From assembly GCF_026126425.1 (NCBI RefSeq), contig NZ_JAFMPW010000004.1, positions 62,001 to 126,000 of the forward strand: a stretch of 64,000 nt of DNA. The letters are read 5' to 3'. This document shows positions 47,238-57,573 of this stretch, piece after piece (within the stretch, counting starts at the first letter, position 1; each line of letters opens with the position of its first letter). The translations under genes were made by a program, and so were the position numbers. This DNA is from Muriicola sp. Z0-33 (GTDB lineage: Bacteria; Bacteroidota; Bacteroidia; Flavobacteriales; Flavobacteriaceae). Below the pieces are notes generated by a model, which did not search any database, was not told where the DNA came from, and saw only the letters and a program-made list of their open reading frames with translations.

Positions 47238-49973
47238 CTATTCCTTTATAGTATCATTTTTGGACGCCGCCGTGTCCTTTTTCTTTTTCCCAAAAAGCCC
47301 TCCGATAATATCTTTGGCCTTTTCCTTAACTATATCATTTTCTGCTGTTGCAGTATCGCCCTGAACCGTATCTGGCTTTTTAGCATTGGCACCTAAAATA
47401 CCTCCTACAACATCGGCAATACCATCTTTTGAATTGTTATTCCCCGCTGCGGAATCTGTCTTTTTTTCAGAAGATAAAATCCCACCTATTAGCTCACTGG
47501 CTTTATCCTTGCCCTGATTTATCAGTTTCTGTTTTTGAATTTCCACCAGCTGGGTAGTCAGATTTTTTATTCCTGAACTCAAATCGGTACTCACTTCTGG
47601 AGCGGCATACTTCCCTCCTATATTTGCAACAACGGGGATAGTTAAATCCGCTAGTTGCTCTTCATCAATTTTAGCTATAAGGTTATTCACTTCCTGTCCC
47701 AGGTATTTAGTTGGGACGTCCATCGTTGCGGTATAATTTAGCTTTTGATCAAAACTATGTTCCCCATTTACTTTTATAGCAATATCCTCATAGTGAATGG
47801 TAAACGGTTTAACTTTTACCATGCCATCCTCGAAAGAAAGGGCAGTTTTTAACCCCTGCAGGTTTAATTTTTCGGTTTTTAAAAAGCTTAGTTTACTACT
47901 TAATGCACTAAGCATCTCAGCACGCTGTGGGCTGATATTTGTAGCCAATACTTCTGCAAGTACATTCCCGCTGATATTTTGAAGGTCCGGGGTAAAGTCG
48001 TCCTGCAGCGTCCCGGATAGTGATACCGTGGAGTTCATTTTCCCTTTCAGCATATTGGCAATTGGCGCCAATACTTCAAATAATTCCAGGGCTTTAAATG
48101 TTTCTCCAATCTTAAACTCCTGCATCCCCAATTGCATATCAAATACGGGCTGTACTCCTTTGGTGGAAACCTCCCCCTCGAAAGTTAAGCGGCCGTCAAA
48201 CAGCGAAGAACTCATATTAGACAGTACGGCTTTTTCGTCTTTTATCCTTAGGTTTCCGCGTACGTCTTTTAGGACGAGGTTATCATACAAAACGGTATTA
48301 GCCAAGGCATTAATATTAACGTCGAGGAAAGACGGTATTTTTAACCTTTCCTGTGTTGTTCCCTCTTTAGAAGCTGAAGCCTGCTCATCTGAGACAGCCG
48401 TAACTTCATCATCCATAAAGTCGTTCAGGGAAAAGGTATTGGAAGTTAACTCAAAATCCCCTTGTACATCTTCATTATTAAACAAGAAACCCAAAAGATT
48501 ATTGATCTTCCCATTTGCATTAAAATCGGTAGTACCCGTGCCCCCTTTCAACTCAGTAAGATTAACCGTGCCCGAATTAAAACTCATCGCCATTACTTCT
48601 ATCCTGATAGGTTTGGCAAATTCCTCCGAACTGTATTCAAAACCACGTACATCCAAATCTCCGCTGGTACTGGTGTTACTATATTGTTTGTTCTCTATAG
48701 CGGCCATATCAAATACCGTGGAAATATCAGCCTTTAATCTTCCCTTTAAATCCAAATCTGTGGCAATCGGATAAGCGTTTGAAATATTTGCAAGATCCAA
48801 ATTACCATCTAAATGGGCATCTACCCTGGTGTTGCCCAATAATTCTGTAATGCGCGACCTTAAGTTAAATTTATCTTTATCTATGTTAAAGGAGGCTTTA
48901 TTGATATCTATATACGTTTGTTCTGCCAGACCGGTGGAATTATTAATACCGACATCCAGATAAATGCCGCTCACGGTTTTAGGAAGATCAGGATACTTAA
49001 AGGAGGCATTATCAGAATTGATCCTGACATTAAATTTGGGAATGTGCTCTTCATCTACAACTCCCGTAAATTGACCTTCGACAATGAAATTCCCGGAAGT
49101 TTCTACATTTTCAATGTTTTTGGAATATTCTGCAGGAATAACAGCCAAAAAGTTCTTAAAATCGGAAGAAGGCGTCTTAAAACTAATATCAACCTCCTGG
49201 TTGTTTTCATTAACCTTCACGAAACCGTCGAACACAAGAGGCAGCTGATTGATTAGGGCCTCATTTTTCAAGAAGGTATATTTGTCATTAATTAAATCAA
49301 TGCCAATAAGGGCATTTAATTTTATTTTGTTCTTCCTGAGATAGTTGGTATTATTTAGTTTAAAGGTTACCAGGGCTTCCGTATCGGTATCCAATTCTGA
49401 AGAGTTCGCTGAAAGATCTCCCTTACCGGTATGCTCTATATCAGCAACTTCCAGATATATTTCTGCCGCCCTGTCGTGATAAATCACTTTTGATTTTGAT
49501 AGGGCATATGTTTGCAAATCGAAAGAAAAGCTCTGTGACACTCCTGTAGTAGTACCTGAAGTACCATCATCTTTTGCAATTTCGTAATTGGCTTCCTCAT
49601 CTTTGCTGACTATTATACGGATATTGGCCCCGGAAATCGTCAGGTTCTTTATGGCTATGGGGTCGTCCTCACCTTTAAAGAGTTCTCCTAAACCCATAGT
49701 CAGGCTCAACTCTTTTCCCGCAAAGAGCGTATCTCCCTGGAAAGGAGCATGATTGAGCAGGGTAACATTTTTTAGATCCAGTTCTGCATTCGGAAAACTA
49801 GAGATAAGACTTAGGTTGGCATCTTCAAAATCAAGAGTTGCGTTAACATTATTGTTTACGTTGCTCTTGATAATATCACCAATCTTTGCTTCCAGGAAAA
49901 AAGGAAGAGCAATCAGCAAACCTGCGAAAAGCAATACAACGACTGCTATAACCTTAATAATTTTCTTTTTCAT
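47238..49973 (-). CDS. AsmA-like family protein
   Basis: The 911-residue protein has one N-terminal membrane helix (KIIKVIAVVVLLFAGLLIAL), then an AsmA N-domain (NVTLLNHAPF, AIKNLTISGANIRI) and a long beta-rich region to an AsmA-like C-domain near residues 600-800 (LQGLKTALSFEDGMVKVKPF). AsmA relatives bridge the periplasm and move phospholipids. The last about 110 residues are Lys/Asp/Ala-rich and repetitive (SELIGGILSSEKKTDSA, DIIGGLFGKKKKDTA). Confidence 0.87.
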   Translation of the reverse strand: MKKKIIKVIAVVVLLFAGLLIALPFFLEAKIGDIIKSNVNNNVNATLDFEDANLSLISSFPNAELDLKNVTLLNHAPFQGDTLFAGKELSLTMGLGELFKGEDDPIAIKNLTISGANIRIIVSKDEEANYEIAKDDGTSGTTTGVSQSFSFDLQTYALSKSKVIYHDRAAEIYLEVADIEHTGKGDLSANSSELDTDTEALVTFKLNNTNYLRKNKIKLNALIGIDLINDKYTFLKNEALINQLPLVFDGFVKVNENNQEVDISFKTPSSDFKNFLAVIPAEYSKNIENVETSGNFIVEGQFTGVVDEEHIPKFNVRINSDNASFKYPDLPKTVSGIYLDVGINNSTGLAEQTYIDINKASFNIDKDKFNLRSRITELLGNTRVDAHLDGNLDLANISNAYPIATDLDLKGRLKADISTVFDMAAIENKQYSNTSTSGDLDVRGFEYSSEEFAKPIRIEVMAMSFNSGTVNLTELKGGTGTTDFNANGKINNLLGFLFNNEDVQGDFELTSNTFSLNDFMDDEVTAVSDEQASASKEGTTQERLKIPSFLDVNINALANTVLYDNLVLKDVRGNLRIKDEKAVLSNMSSSLFDGRLTFEGEVSTKGVQPVFDMQLGMQEFKIGETFKALELFEVLAPIANMLKGKMNSTVSLSGTLQDDFTPDLQNISGNVLAEVLATNISPQRAEMLSALSSKLSFLKTEKLNLQGLKTALSFEDGMVKVKPFTIHYEDIAIKVNGEHSFDQKLNYTATMDVPTKYLGQEVNNLIAKIDEEQLADLTIPVVANIGGKYAAPEVSTDLSSGIKNLTTQLVEIQKQKLINQGKDKASELIGGILSSEKKTDSAAGNNNSKDGIADVVGGILGANAKKPDTVQGDTATAENDIVKEKAKDIIGGLFGKKKKDTAASKNDTIKE

Positions 49974-50021
49974 GATAAATGCTAAACGGTTCGTTTAGAA
50001 CTTAAAAAAGAGGTAATTATT

Positions 50022-50735
50022 TTATACTCCGAGGTCTATTTCCTCATTAATGGCAAGATTAAAGCGCTTTCGGATAATAAAAACAAAGAAATACAGCAAA
50101 GGAGTGTCCAGCAGTGCTATAAAAATCTTAAAAACAAAACCGCTGATAACCAATCCGTAGAACAGCTCCCATGGAAGCACCCCAAAAAGACAAAGCAGGC
50201 TCACCACTGTAAAGGTATCAATGAACTGAGACAGGAAAGTAGAAAAATTGTTTCTAAGCCAAAGATGTCTCCCCTGAGTTAAACGCTTCCAGAAGTGATA
50301 GATGGCAATATCTACATACTGCGCAAACAAATAGGCAAGCATAGAGGCCAGCACGGCAATAGGAGATAAGGCAAAAACACTTCCAAAAACTTCGTTGTCT
50401 ATTGGGGACGATGCAATGGCCGGTGCAATATCTGCCAGCAGTACAATCCCCATTGAAAAGAAAGAAGCAAAAATGCCGGCCGTAACAATCTGATTTGCCT
50501 TTTTCTTACCAAATATTTCAGAAATAAGGTCCGTAATCAAGAAGGTAATCGGATAGGGTAAAATACCTACAGACAGCTCAAAAAGTGGCGCCCCAAAGAT
50601 TGTGGCTTCTTCCCCAAAAGGGTGCCAGTAAAAAAACTTCTGAAAAATTAAATTAGATACCACAAGGGAGGTGATAAAGAGTGCCCCCAGGTAGAGATAG
50701 ATTTTATGCGCTAGTTTCCTTTCTTTTAGCGTCAT
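50022..50735 (-). CDS. Queuosine precursor transporter (YhhQ/DUF165)
   Basis: The 237-residue membrane protein has about six helices and the YhhQ-family pattern: GILPYPITFLITDLISEIFGKKKAN, FAQYVDIAIYHFWKRLT and RNNFSTFLSQFIDTF (positions about 58-170). The family imports queuine-type precursors for tRNA modification. It starts 4 bp after sppA ends, suggesting cotranscription. Confidence 0.9.
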   Translation of the reverse strand: MTLKERKLAHKIYLYLGALFITSLVVSNLIFQKFFYWHPFGEEATIFGAPLFELSVGILPYPITFLITDLISEIFGKKKANQIVTAGIFASFFSMGIVLLADIAPAIASSPIDNEVFGSVFALSPIAVLASMLAYLFAQYVDIAIYHFWKRLTQGRHLWLRNNFSTFLSQFIDTFTVVSLLCLFGVLPWELFYGLVISGFVFKIFIALLDTPLLYFFVFIIRKRFNLAINEEIDLGV

Positions 50736-50739
50736 TTAT

Positions 50740-52497
50740 CTATTTTATGTTTAGCGTAAATGGCATGCGTAGCTGAATTCCTTTTTGCTCCATCGCAGAT
50801 TTTACCCCTTTGAAAATTCCGTATGCCTCTTCGCCCAATTCTTCCCTGATAAAATCTGTTTTGAGCTGCGTACCTGCACTTCCGAATTCTTCCATGAATC
50901 TTGCAAATCCCGACTTATACCTTGGAAACTTTTTAATGCTAAATGCCTCTATTTCGGCCAAATCTGCCGCTGCCTCAATAGCGTCTTCCAGGCCGCCCAA
51001 TTCGTCTACCAGTCCTAGTCTAAGAGCATCAGTACCGCTCCAAACCCTTCCTTGTGCAAGGCTATCGGCCCGGGCGACAGAAATTCCCCTGCCCTCTGCC
51101 ACTCTGCTGAGAAAGGTAGCATATGTTTCGGCTATCCCTTCCTCCATTTGGTTCCTGAAATCATTAGTCATGGGTTCAAATACAGAATAATCCACAGAAT
51201 TTTTGTTGGTGCCAACCTGCTCGGCATTAATCCCTATATTATCTGCTAATTCACTAACATTAGGTATCGTTCCAAATACCCCGATAGATCCTGTTATGGT
51301 AGTGGGTTCGGCGAAGATTTTGTCTGCTCCTGCCGCAATATAGTATCCTCCGGATGCAGCCACATTGCCCATAGAAACCACAACTGGCTTGCTTTCCTTT
51401 AGTAATTCCACTTCCCGCCATATGATATCTGAAGTTAAGGCACTGCCTCCGGGGGAGTTTACGCGTAAAACAACGGCTTTGACATCATCATCCTCTTTGG
51501 CCCTTCTCAGTGCCCTTGTTATAATTCCCTGGCCAATGTACTCTGGGCCTCCTTCACCATATAATATCTCGCCCTGAGCAAAGATTACAGCAATTTCATC
51601 CTTTCCTTTAAAGCGCTTTTTCTTTTTGGCATCAAAAATATAATCGGATAAGCCCACATAGTACTGATCTTCATCGGCAGCCACACCGGTAGCATTCTTA
51701 ATTTTGCCTTCGTATTTATCTGCATAAAGAAGTTCATCTACCAGGCCAGATTTCACAGCATATTCGGGAGTTCTACCTCCTAAAGTATCTGCTATTTGAT
51801 TAATATCGGCATTTGTCAGAGTTCTCCCTTCTGATATATCGTCTACCATTGCGCTCCAGAGTGATACTATCAGCTCTTTAATCTGGGTTCTGTTCTCGGC
51901 ACTCATTTCGTTGGCTAAAAATGGCTCCACGGCGCTTTTGTACTTCCCGTGTCTTATCACTTCCATCTTTATGCCAGATTTTTCCTGAAGCTCCTTATAA
52001 TATAAAACTTCGGCCGCCAGGCCTTTGAAGTCTAACGCACCAACCGGATTTAAGAAGATACTATCGGCTACCGTAGACAGGTAATAATCTTTTTGCAGGT
52101 ATACATCCCCGTAAGCATATACAAACTTTCCGGACGACTTAAAATCTTGTAGGGCATTGCGGATCGCCTGGGTTTGTGCCATCCCGGCCATTAGAAAATT
52201 ACCATTGATACTTATTCCGCTGATGCGCTCATCTTCCTTGGCAATGCTTATGGCATGGAGTATTTCATCTAAACCCTGCTTTGCTTCAAACAATCCGGCA
52301 AATGGATCCGCAGAAGTATTTCCGGCATAGTCACTTACAGGGGAATCTAACTGAAACTCTAAAACAGAATTATCCTTTACAACTACCCCCTCATCAGCAC
52401 TGGCCAGGCTTATAAATATCATAAACATCAGGCAGAGGATACCGAAGGCAAACAAACATCCGATAATCGCTGCTAATAGATTTCTTAAAAATTTCAC
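50740..52497 (-). CDS. sppA: Signal peptide peptidase SppA, 67K type
   Basis: The 585-residue membrane-anchored serine protease degrades released signal peptides. It has one N-terminal membrane helix, the catalytic Lys region RHGKYKSAVEPFLANEMS in the first half and the catalytic Ser in NVAASGGYYIAAGADKIFAEP in the second half. The length suits the double-domain bacterial enzyme (about 580-620). It diverges from the folK-dNK fusion across a 72-bp spacer. Confidence 0.95.
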   Translation of the reverse strand: MKFLRNLLAAIIGCLFAFGILCLMFMIFISLASADEGVVVKDNSVLEFQLDSPVSDYAGNTSADPFAGLFEAKQGLDEILHAISIAKEDERISGISINGNFLMAGMAQTQAIRNALQDFKSSGKFVYAYGDVYLQKDYYLSTVADSIFLNPVGALDFKGLAAEVLYYKELQEKSGIKMEVIRHGKYKSAVEPFLANEMSAENRTQIKELIVSLWSAMVDDISEGRTLTNADINQIADTLGGRTPEYAVKSGLVDELLYADKYEGKIKNATGVAADEDQYYVGLSDYIFDAKKKKRFKGKDEIAVIFAQGEILYGEGGPEYIGQGIITRALRRAKEDDDVKAVVLRVNSPGGSALTSDIIWREVELLKESKPVVVSMGNVAASGGYYIAAGADKIFAEPTTITGSIGVFGTIPNVSELADNIGINAEQVGTNKNSVDYSVFEPMTNDFRNQMEEGIAETYATFLSRVAEGRGISVARADSLAQGRVWSGTDALRLGLVDELGGLEDAIEAAADLAEIEAFSIKKFPRYKSGFARFMEEFGSAGTQLKTDFIREELGEEAYGIFKGVKSAMEQKGIQLRMPFTLNIK

Positions 52498-52569
52498 CTT
52501 AAAGAGTTTATTAATTCAATGGCAAAGATAACCATTGTCCGATTCTTTTGTTTACTTTGTTTTTACTTT

Positions 52570-53715
52570 ATGAATACGACAAAAACCTCATATTTATCAC
52601 TGGGCAGTAATCTTGGAGACAGGGCCTACCTCTTGCAAAAAGCAATTTTTATGTTGCAGGAGCGCGCAGGGGATATTCAAAAAATATCATCGGTGTATGA
52701 AACTCCGTCATGGGGTTTTGAGTCGGGTAAGTTCTTAAATCTTTGCATTGGACTGCAAACCAGCCTGCCTCCTCATGAACTGTTGACGATAATTCTCCAG
52801 ATAGAAGAGAACCTCGGGCGTCAAAGGGCAAAGGAAGCTACCTACCAGGCAAGGAGTATAGATATAGATATTCTATATTACGATGATGAGGTTATTGAAA
52901 GCCCAAAACTTGTATTACCGCATCCGCAATTGCATAAGCGCCGATTTGTACTGCGGCCGCTGGCAGATATTGCTCCGCAATTCTACCACCCTGTCCTGGC
53001 AAAAGACAGTAGAAACCTGCTTCAACAGTGTGGAGATAAAAGTACCATTGAAAAAACCTCCCACAGGTTTTATAAAGACATGAATGCCCTTTTCAGTGGT
53101 CTTAATTTTGTAGCTATAGAGGGGAATATAGGGGCAGGAAAGTCTACCCTTGCCAGGATGATAGCGAACGATTTTAATGCCAAATTGGTTTTAGAACGCT
53201 TTGCAGACAACCCCTTTCTGCCAAAATTCTATAAAGACCAGAACAGGTATGCCTTTCCTCTGGAAATGTCTTTTTTGGCAGACAGGTACCAGCAATTTAC
53301 AGATGACACCAGTCAGTTTGATCTTTTCAAACAATTTATGGTGAGCGATTATGATATTTATAAATCCCTGATTTTCGCCAAAATTACTTTGCAGAAAGAT
53401 GAGTTTTTACTTTATCGCAAGCTGTTCGACTTTATGTATAGAGAGGTGAAGAAACCCAAGATCTACATGTATTTATATCAGGATACCGAACGCCTGCTAG
53501 AGAATATCAGGAAAAGGGGAAGAGACTATGAACAGAATATCTCTGCCGATTACCTGGAAAAAATTAACCGGGGTTATTTTGATTTTATCAGAGGTTACCC
53601 GGATCAGAACAACCTGGTATTAGACATTAATAATCTGGATTTTGTAGCCAGTTCTAAGGATTATAAAACCGTTCTGGACAAAATACTGCAGTTTGCCGCT
53701 AACCTGTCTTATTGA
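52570..53715 (+). CDS. folK: Fused HPPK (FolK) and deoxynucleoside kinase
   Basis: The 381-residue protein joins two enzymes. Residues about 1-165 are 2-amino-4-hydroxy-6-hydroxymethyldihydropteridine pyrophosphokinase: YLSLGSNLGDRAYLLQKAI, ETPSWGF, RSIDIDILYYDDEVI and LPHPQLHKRRFVLRPL. Residues about 175-381 are a deoxynucleoside kinase with P-loop VAIEGNIGAGKSTLARM and a lid RKRGRDYEQNISADYL. From memory, such fusions occur in flavobacteria. It links folate synthesis and nucleoside salvage. I chose the ATG at 52570; an upstream ATG adds 17 hydrophobic residues. Confidence 0.95.
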   Translation: MNTTKTSYLSLGSNLGDRAYLLQKAIFMLQERAGDIQKISSVYETPSWGFESGKFLNLCIGLQTSLPPHELLTIILQIEENLGRQRAKEATYQARSIDIDILYYDDEVIESPKLVLPHPQLHKRRFVLRPLADIAPQFYHPVLAKDSRNLLQQCGDKSTIEKTSHRFYKDMNALFSGLNFVAIEGNIGAGKSTLARMIANDFNAKLVLERFADNPFLPKFYKDQNRYAFPLEMSFLADRYQQFTDDTSQFDLFKQFMVSDYDIYKSLIFAKITLQKDEFLLYRKLFDFMYREVKKPKIYMYLYQDTERLLENIRKRGRDYEQNISADYLEKINRGYFDFIRGYPDQNNLVLDINNLDFVASSKDYKTVLDKILQFAANLSY

Positions 53716-53807
53716 GCTATTTTATTAAAAAAAACTTGTGTAGCTGGGAAGGATTTACTTTATTGCAGGCCCTTAGTTGGAAACTAACTAACTCAAACTA
53801 TACTCAG

Positions 53808-53837
53808 GCCCTGACAAATTTTTGTCGGGGCTTTTTT
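53808..53837 (+). terminator. Intrinsic terminator after folK-dNK
   Basis: GCCCTGACA pairs with TGTCGGGGC (one G-U pair) around a six-base loop and a run of six T follows. It separates convergent genes. Confidence 0.9.
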
Positions 53838-53842
53838 ATTTT

Positions 53843-54367
53843 TTAACGCATTTTACACCAAAAATCCCAGACCACGACGCCCGCACTTACTGCAATATTG
53901 AGGGAATGTTTTGTCCCAAACTGGGGTATTTCCAAAACCCCATGACAGGCACTGACCACCTCCTGGGAAACCCCTTTTACTTCATTACCAAAAATAACCA
54001 CATACCTTTGTTTTTCGTCTACTTCAAAGGTATTTAGCATCTGGGCATTTTCTGCCTGCTCTATGGCCAGACAATGGTAATCTTCCTTTAATTGCTGTAC
54101 CAACTGCAATGTGTCTTTTCGGTATTCCCAGAGAACACTCTCTGTAGCCCCCAGGGCTGTTTTCCTGATGTCTTTATGTGGAGGGGTGGCCGTTATTCCG
54201 CAGAGATATATCTTCTCTATCAGGAAAGCATCTGCTGTCCTGAAAACCGACCCAATGTTGTTTAAACTCCTGATATTGTCCAGGACGATAACAAGCGGTG
54301 TTTTTTTTGCCAGTTTAAACTGTTCTGCATCCAGGCGATTAAGTTCGCTGTTTTTTAATTTTCGCAT
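53843..54367 (-). CDS. TrmH/SpoU-family RNA 2'-O-methyltransferase
   Basis: The 174-residue protein has the three SPOUT motifs: LDNIRSLNNIGSVFRTADAF, IFGNEVKGVSQEVV and LNIAVSAGVVVWDF. It methylates a ribose in tRNA or rRNA; the target cannot be told from sequence alone. It lacks the extra N-terminal substrate-binding domain of RlmB-type enzymes. Confidence 0.9.
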   Translation of the reverse strand: MRKLKNSELNRLDAEQFKLAKKTPLVIVLDNIRSLNNIGSVFRTADAFLIEKIYLCGITATPPHKDIRKTALGATESVLWEYRKDTLQLVQQLKEDYHCLAIEQAENAQMLNTFEVDEKQRYVVIFGNEVKGVSQEVVSACHGVLEIPQFGTKHSLNIAVSAGVVVWDFWCKMR

Positions 54368-54422
54368 TAAATGTTACTGCTAATTTCAGTTTGTATTGTT
54401 GATTTATTTCAGGTTGCACAGC

Positions 54423-54483
54423 TCCTTCGGCTACCCTCAGGATTCGTTCAATCAACCAATTTGTTATTCCATCAAATTGTGGT
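54423..54483. repeat. 61-bp imperfect direct repeat, copy 1
   Basis: This 61-base unit matches the one at 54512-54572 at about 54 of 61 positions. Both begin TCCTTCG, contain CTCAGGATTCGTTCAA and end CATCAAATTG followed by TGGT or CGGT. The TCCTTCGCCTACGCTCAGGA part is like interspersed repeats common in Bacteroidota spacers. It lies upstream of mutS; no coding is seen in this 309-bp gap. Confidence 0.8.
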
Positions 54484-54511
54484 CACAGGCCAAGCGAACA
54501 ACTAAAAAAGA

Positions 54512-54572
54512 TCCTTCGCCTACGCTCAGGATTCGTTCAACCAACCAATTTGCTGTACCATCAAATTGCGGT
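54512..54572. repeat. 61-bp imperfect direct repeat, copy 2
   Basis: Second copy of the 61-base unit, 28 bases after the first. It has AGGAT and ATCCT arms that could pair with each other. Confidence 0.8.
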
Positions 54573-54676
54573 TTCACGAAGTTATCCTGAAATATCAACA
54601 ATGGTTTATGATCATAGGAGAAAATAGTACATTCGTTTTAGTACATTTTTTGTAAAAATAAACTATTCAATTCGCT

Positions 54677-57298
54677 TTGACGACATCCAAAAAAACAAAA
54701 AAGGTTACCCCTTTAATGAAGCAATACAATACCATCAAGACCAAATATCCTGATGCGCTGTTGTTATTTCGTGTTGGGGATTTCTATGAAACCTTTGGTG
54801 CAGATGCTGTTAAAGCTTCCAAAATATTGGGAATCATCCTTACCCATAGGAACAACGGGGGAGACAGAACAGAACTGGCAGGTTTTCCACACCATTCATT
54901 AAATACCTATTTGCCCAAGCTGGTAAAAGCCGGGGAGCGGGTGGCCATTTGCGATCAGTTAGAAGATCCCAAACTAACAAAGACCATTGTAAAAAGGGGA
55001 GTAACAGAATTAGTGACCCCCGGGGTAGCTATGAATGACGATATTTTAGAGGCTAACACCAATAATTTTCTCTGTGCCGTTCAATTTGGCAGAAGTTTGT
55101 TTGGCATTGCCTTTCTGGATATTTCTACCGGAGAATTTTTGGTGTCGGAAGGTAATGAGGAACAAATAGATAAATTGCTCCAAAATTTTACCCCAAGTGA
55201 AATCCTGGTATCCAAAAACCACAAAACAGACTTTGAGGCCACTTTTGGAAAGGAACACCATACTTTTTTCCTGGAAGATTGGATATTTCAGGAAGATTAT
55301 GCCAGCGAAACCCTGACCACCCATTTTAAGACCACTTCATTGAAGGGTTTTGGGATTTCACATTTGCACCATGGTATTATTGCTTCAGGAACAGTATTGC
55401 ATTATCTTTCTGAAACACAGCACAGGAGGTTACAACACATAAATACCATTCATCGGATAGCAGAAGAAGACCATGTATGGATGGATAGATTTACCATCAA
55501 CAATCTGGAGCTGTACCATTCTTACAACCCCAATGCGGTAACCCTCCTGGACGTTATAGACAAGACCATGTCGCCTATGGGTGGCCGTATGTTAAAAAGG
55601 TGGCTGGCGCTTCCTTTAAAAAATATTGAAAGAATAAGGAGCCGGCATCAGGTGATTACATACCTCATTGGCCATGACGAAGTTTTTCAAAAGTTGCAAC
55701 ATTGGATAAAGCAGTTGGGAGATCTGGAACGTTTAATCTCCAAAGTGGCAACTGGCAAAATAAACCCAAGGGAAGTCATACAACTCAAAAATTCCCTGGA
55801 AGCCCTGGTGCCGATTAAATCGCTTGCCATAGCTTCTGATAACACATCATTAAAAAATATAGGGGAAAGTATAGACAATTGTGATCTGTTGAGGGAGAAG
55901 ATCAAGGAAATGCTACAGGAAGAAGCACCGGTAAATATCCTTAAAGGAAGTGTGATTGCAGAAAACTATTCTGAAGAATTAGATGAACTCAGGGCACTCA
56001 GGTTCTCAGGGAAGGATCATTTGGATAAGATGCTGCAAAGAGAAACCGAGCGCACGGGTATTACTTCACTTAAGATTGCTTCTAACAATGTTTTCGGGTA
56101 TTATATAGAAGTTAGAAATACCCATAAAGACAAGGTTCCTGAAGAGTGGATCAGGAAACAAACCCTGGTTAGCGCAGAACGTTATATTACCGAAGAATTA
56201 AAAGAATATGAAACCAAGATTTTAGGGGCAGAAGAGCGTATAATGCAGCTAGAACAGCAATTGTTTGCCCAATTGGTAGTCTGGATGCAAGAGTATATTG
56301 CAACGGTTCAGCAGAATGCCATACAAGTAGCCCAATTAGATTGCCTCTGTGGGTTTACCCAACTTGCAGAAGAGAACAATTATGTTGCGCCTGTAATTAA
56401 TGACAGCACGGAAATAGAAATAAAGAACGGGCGTCATCCGGTAATAGAAAAACAATTGCCTTTAGGGGAGGCATACGTCCCTAACGATCTTATCCTTAAC
56501 CGGGAGAACCAGCAAATTATTATGATCACCGGGCCCAACATGAGTGGTAAATCTGCCATTCTAAGGCAAACCGCTTTAATTGTTTTATTGGCACAAATTG
56601 GGAGTTTTGTCCCGGCCGAGGCGGCTACCTTAGGGGTGGTAGACAAAATTTTTACCCGTGTGGGCGCCAGTGATAATATTTCAATGGGGGAGTCTACTTT
56701 TATGGTAGAGATGAATGAGACGGCTTCTATTCTTAACAATTTATCTGAACGCAGCCTGGTATTATTAGATGAAATTGGGCGGGGCACCAGCACCTACGAT
56801 GGGATCTCTATCGCCTGGTCTATCTCTGAGTATTTGCATGAACATCCTGCGCGGGCGAAAACGCTTTTTGCGACGCATTATCATGAGCTCAACGAGATGG
56901 AGGTAACTTTTGAGCGGATAAAGAATTACAATGTGTCTATCAAGGAACTGCAAGACAAGGTGCTATTTCTGAGGAAACTTGCCCCCGGGGGAAGCCAGCA
57001 TAGTTTTGGAATACATGTAGCAAAAATGGCCGGGATGCCCCAGCAGGTGATTTCCAAAGCCAATAAGATTCTGAAAAAGTTAGAGAAATCGCACAGTAGT
57101 GAAGAGCTGACAGACAAGCTACAGACCGTACAAAGCGATATGCAACTGAGTTTCTTTAATCTGGACGATCCGTTGCTGGAGCAGATTAAGGAAGAGATTC
57201 TTCATTTAGACATAGATACCCTTACTCCGGTAGAAGCGCTTATGAAGTTAAATGAAATTAAGCGTTTGCTTAGTAAAAATAAAAAAGCCAGCTCTTAG
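54677..57298 (+). CDS. mutS: DNA mismatch repair protein MutS
   Basis: The 873-residue protein recognises mismatches. It has the mismatch-binding FYETFG (in [17 protein letters not shown]) near residue 38, a clamp and lever region, Walker [14 protein letters not shown] near 618, Walker [17 protein letters not shown] and the C-terminal dimerisation helices. A TTG at 54677 is the likely start, because the Lys-rich [14 protein letters not shown] seen in relatives lies before the first ATG (54716). It is monocistronic. Confidence 0.95.
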   Translation: MTTSKKTKKVTPLMKQYNTIKTKYPDALLLFRVGDFYETFGADAVKASKILGIILTHRNNGGDRTELAGFPHHSLNTYLPKLVKAGERVAICDQLEDPKLTKTIVKRGVTELVTPGVAMNDDILEANTNNFLCAVQFGRSLFGIAFLDISTGEFLVSEGNEEQIDKLLQNFTPSEILVSKNHKTDFEATFGKEHHTFFLEDWIFQEDYASETLTTHFKTTSLKGFGISHLHHGIIASGTVLHYLSETQHRRLQHINTIHRIAEEDHVWMDRFTINNLELYHSYNPNAVTLLDVIDKTMSPMGGRMLKRWLALPLKNIERIRSRHQVITYLIGHDEVFQKLQHWIKQLGDLERLISKVATGKINPREVIQLKNSLEALVPIKSLAIASDNTSLKNIGESIDNCDLLREKIKEMLQEEAPVNILKGSVIAENYSEELDELRALRFSGKDHLDKMLQRETERTGITSLKIASNNVFGYYIEVRNTHKDKVPEEWIRKQTLVSAERYITEELKEYETKILGAEERIMQLEQQLFAQLVVWMQEYIATVQQNAIQVAQLDCLCGFTQLAEENNYVAPVINDSTEIEIKNGRHPVIEKQLPLGEAYVPNDLILNRENQQIIMITGPNMSGKSAILRQTALIVLLAQIGSFVPAEAATLGVVDKIFTRVGASDNISMGESTFMVEMNETASILNNLSERSLVLLDEIGRGTSTYDGISIAWSISEYLHEHPARAKTLFATHYHELNEMEVTFERIKNYNVSIKELQDKVLFLRKLAPGGSQHSFGIHVAKMAGMPQQVISKANKILKKLEKSHSSEELTDKLQTVQSDMQLSFFNLDDPLLEQIKEEILHLDIDTLTPVEALMKLNEIKRLLSKNKKASS

Positions 57299-57385
57299 CG
57301 GTTCACTGGGCTGCTGTTTTTAAATTGTTCTGCACATCTGTATTTCTTTTTAATCAAAAGTTCTTTTCATTTTACAGAATTGTAT

Positions 57386-57393
57386 TAAATTTG
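57386..57393 (+). promoter_or_regulatory. -7 promoter element of the tRNA-Gly gene
   Basis: TAAATTTG matches TAnnTTTG exactly and lies about 51 bases upstream of tRNA-Gly. Confidence 0.6.
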
Positions 57394-57444
57394 CGTCCGC
57401 GTCTGGAGCAATTAGAATTACAGGCGTTAAGTTCTTTAAATTTC

Positions 57445-57517
57445 GCGAAAATAGCTCAGTTGGTAGAGCGCCACCTTGCCAAGGTGGAGGTCGCGGGTTC
57501 GAATCCCGTTTTTCGCT
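57445..57517 (+). tRNA. tRNA-Gly (GCC)
   Basis: The 73-base sequence folds into a cloverleaf: acceptor GCGAAAA with TTTTCGC, D-arm with AGCTCAGTTGGTAGAGC, anticodon stem CCACC-TTGCCAA-GGTGG with anticodon GCC, and T-arm GCGGG-TTCGAAT-CCCGT. The discriminator base is T and CCA is not encoded. A damaged copy of its 3' part lies 56 bases downstream. Confidence 0.97.
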
Positions 57518-57573
57518 CGGAGTGCATGAATTTGAGCGAGTATTAAATTAAACTCGATCGATACTGCGACCTC

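Noticed and set aside
48028-48774. A 248-codon rightward frame inside the AsmA-like gene
   Set aside because: It is antisense to a long coherent protein, has a Ser/Pro-rich composition typical of antisense frames, and no start signals.
54423-54572. tRNA fragments or a CRISPR remnant upstream of mutS
   Set aside because: The two units do not fold as tRNA and only one 28-bp gap exists, so there is no array.
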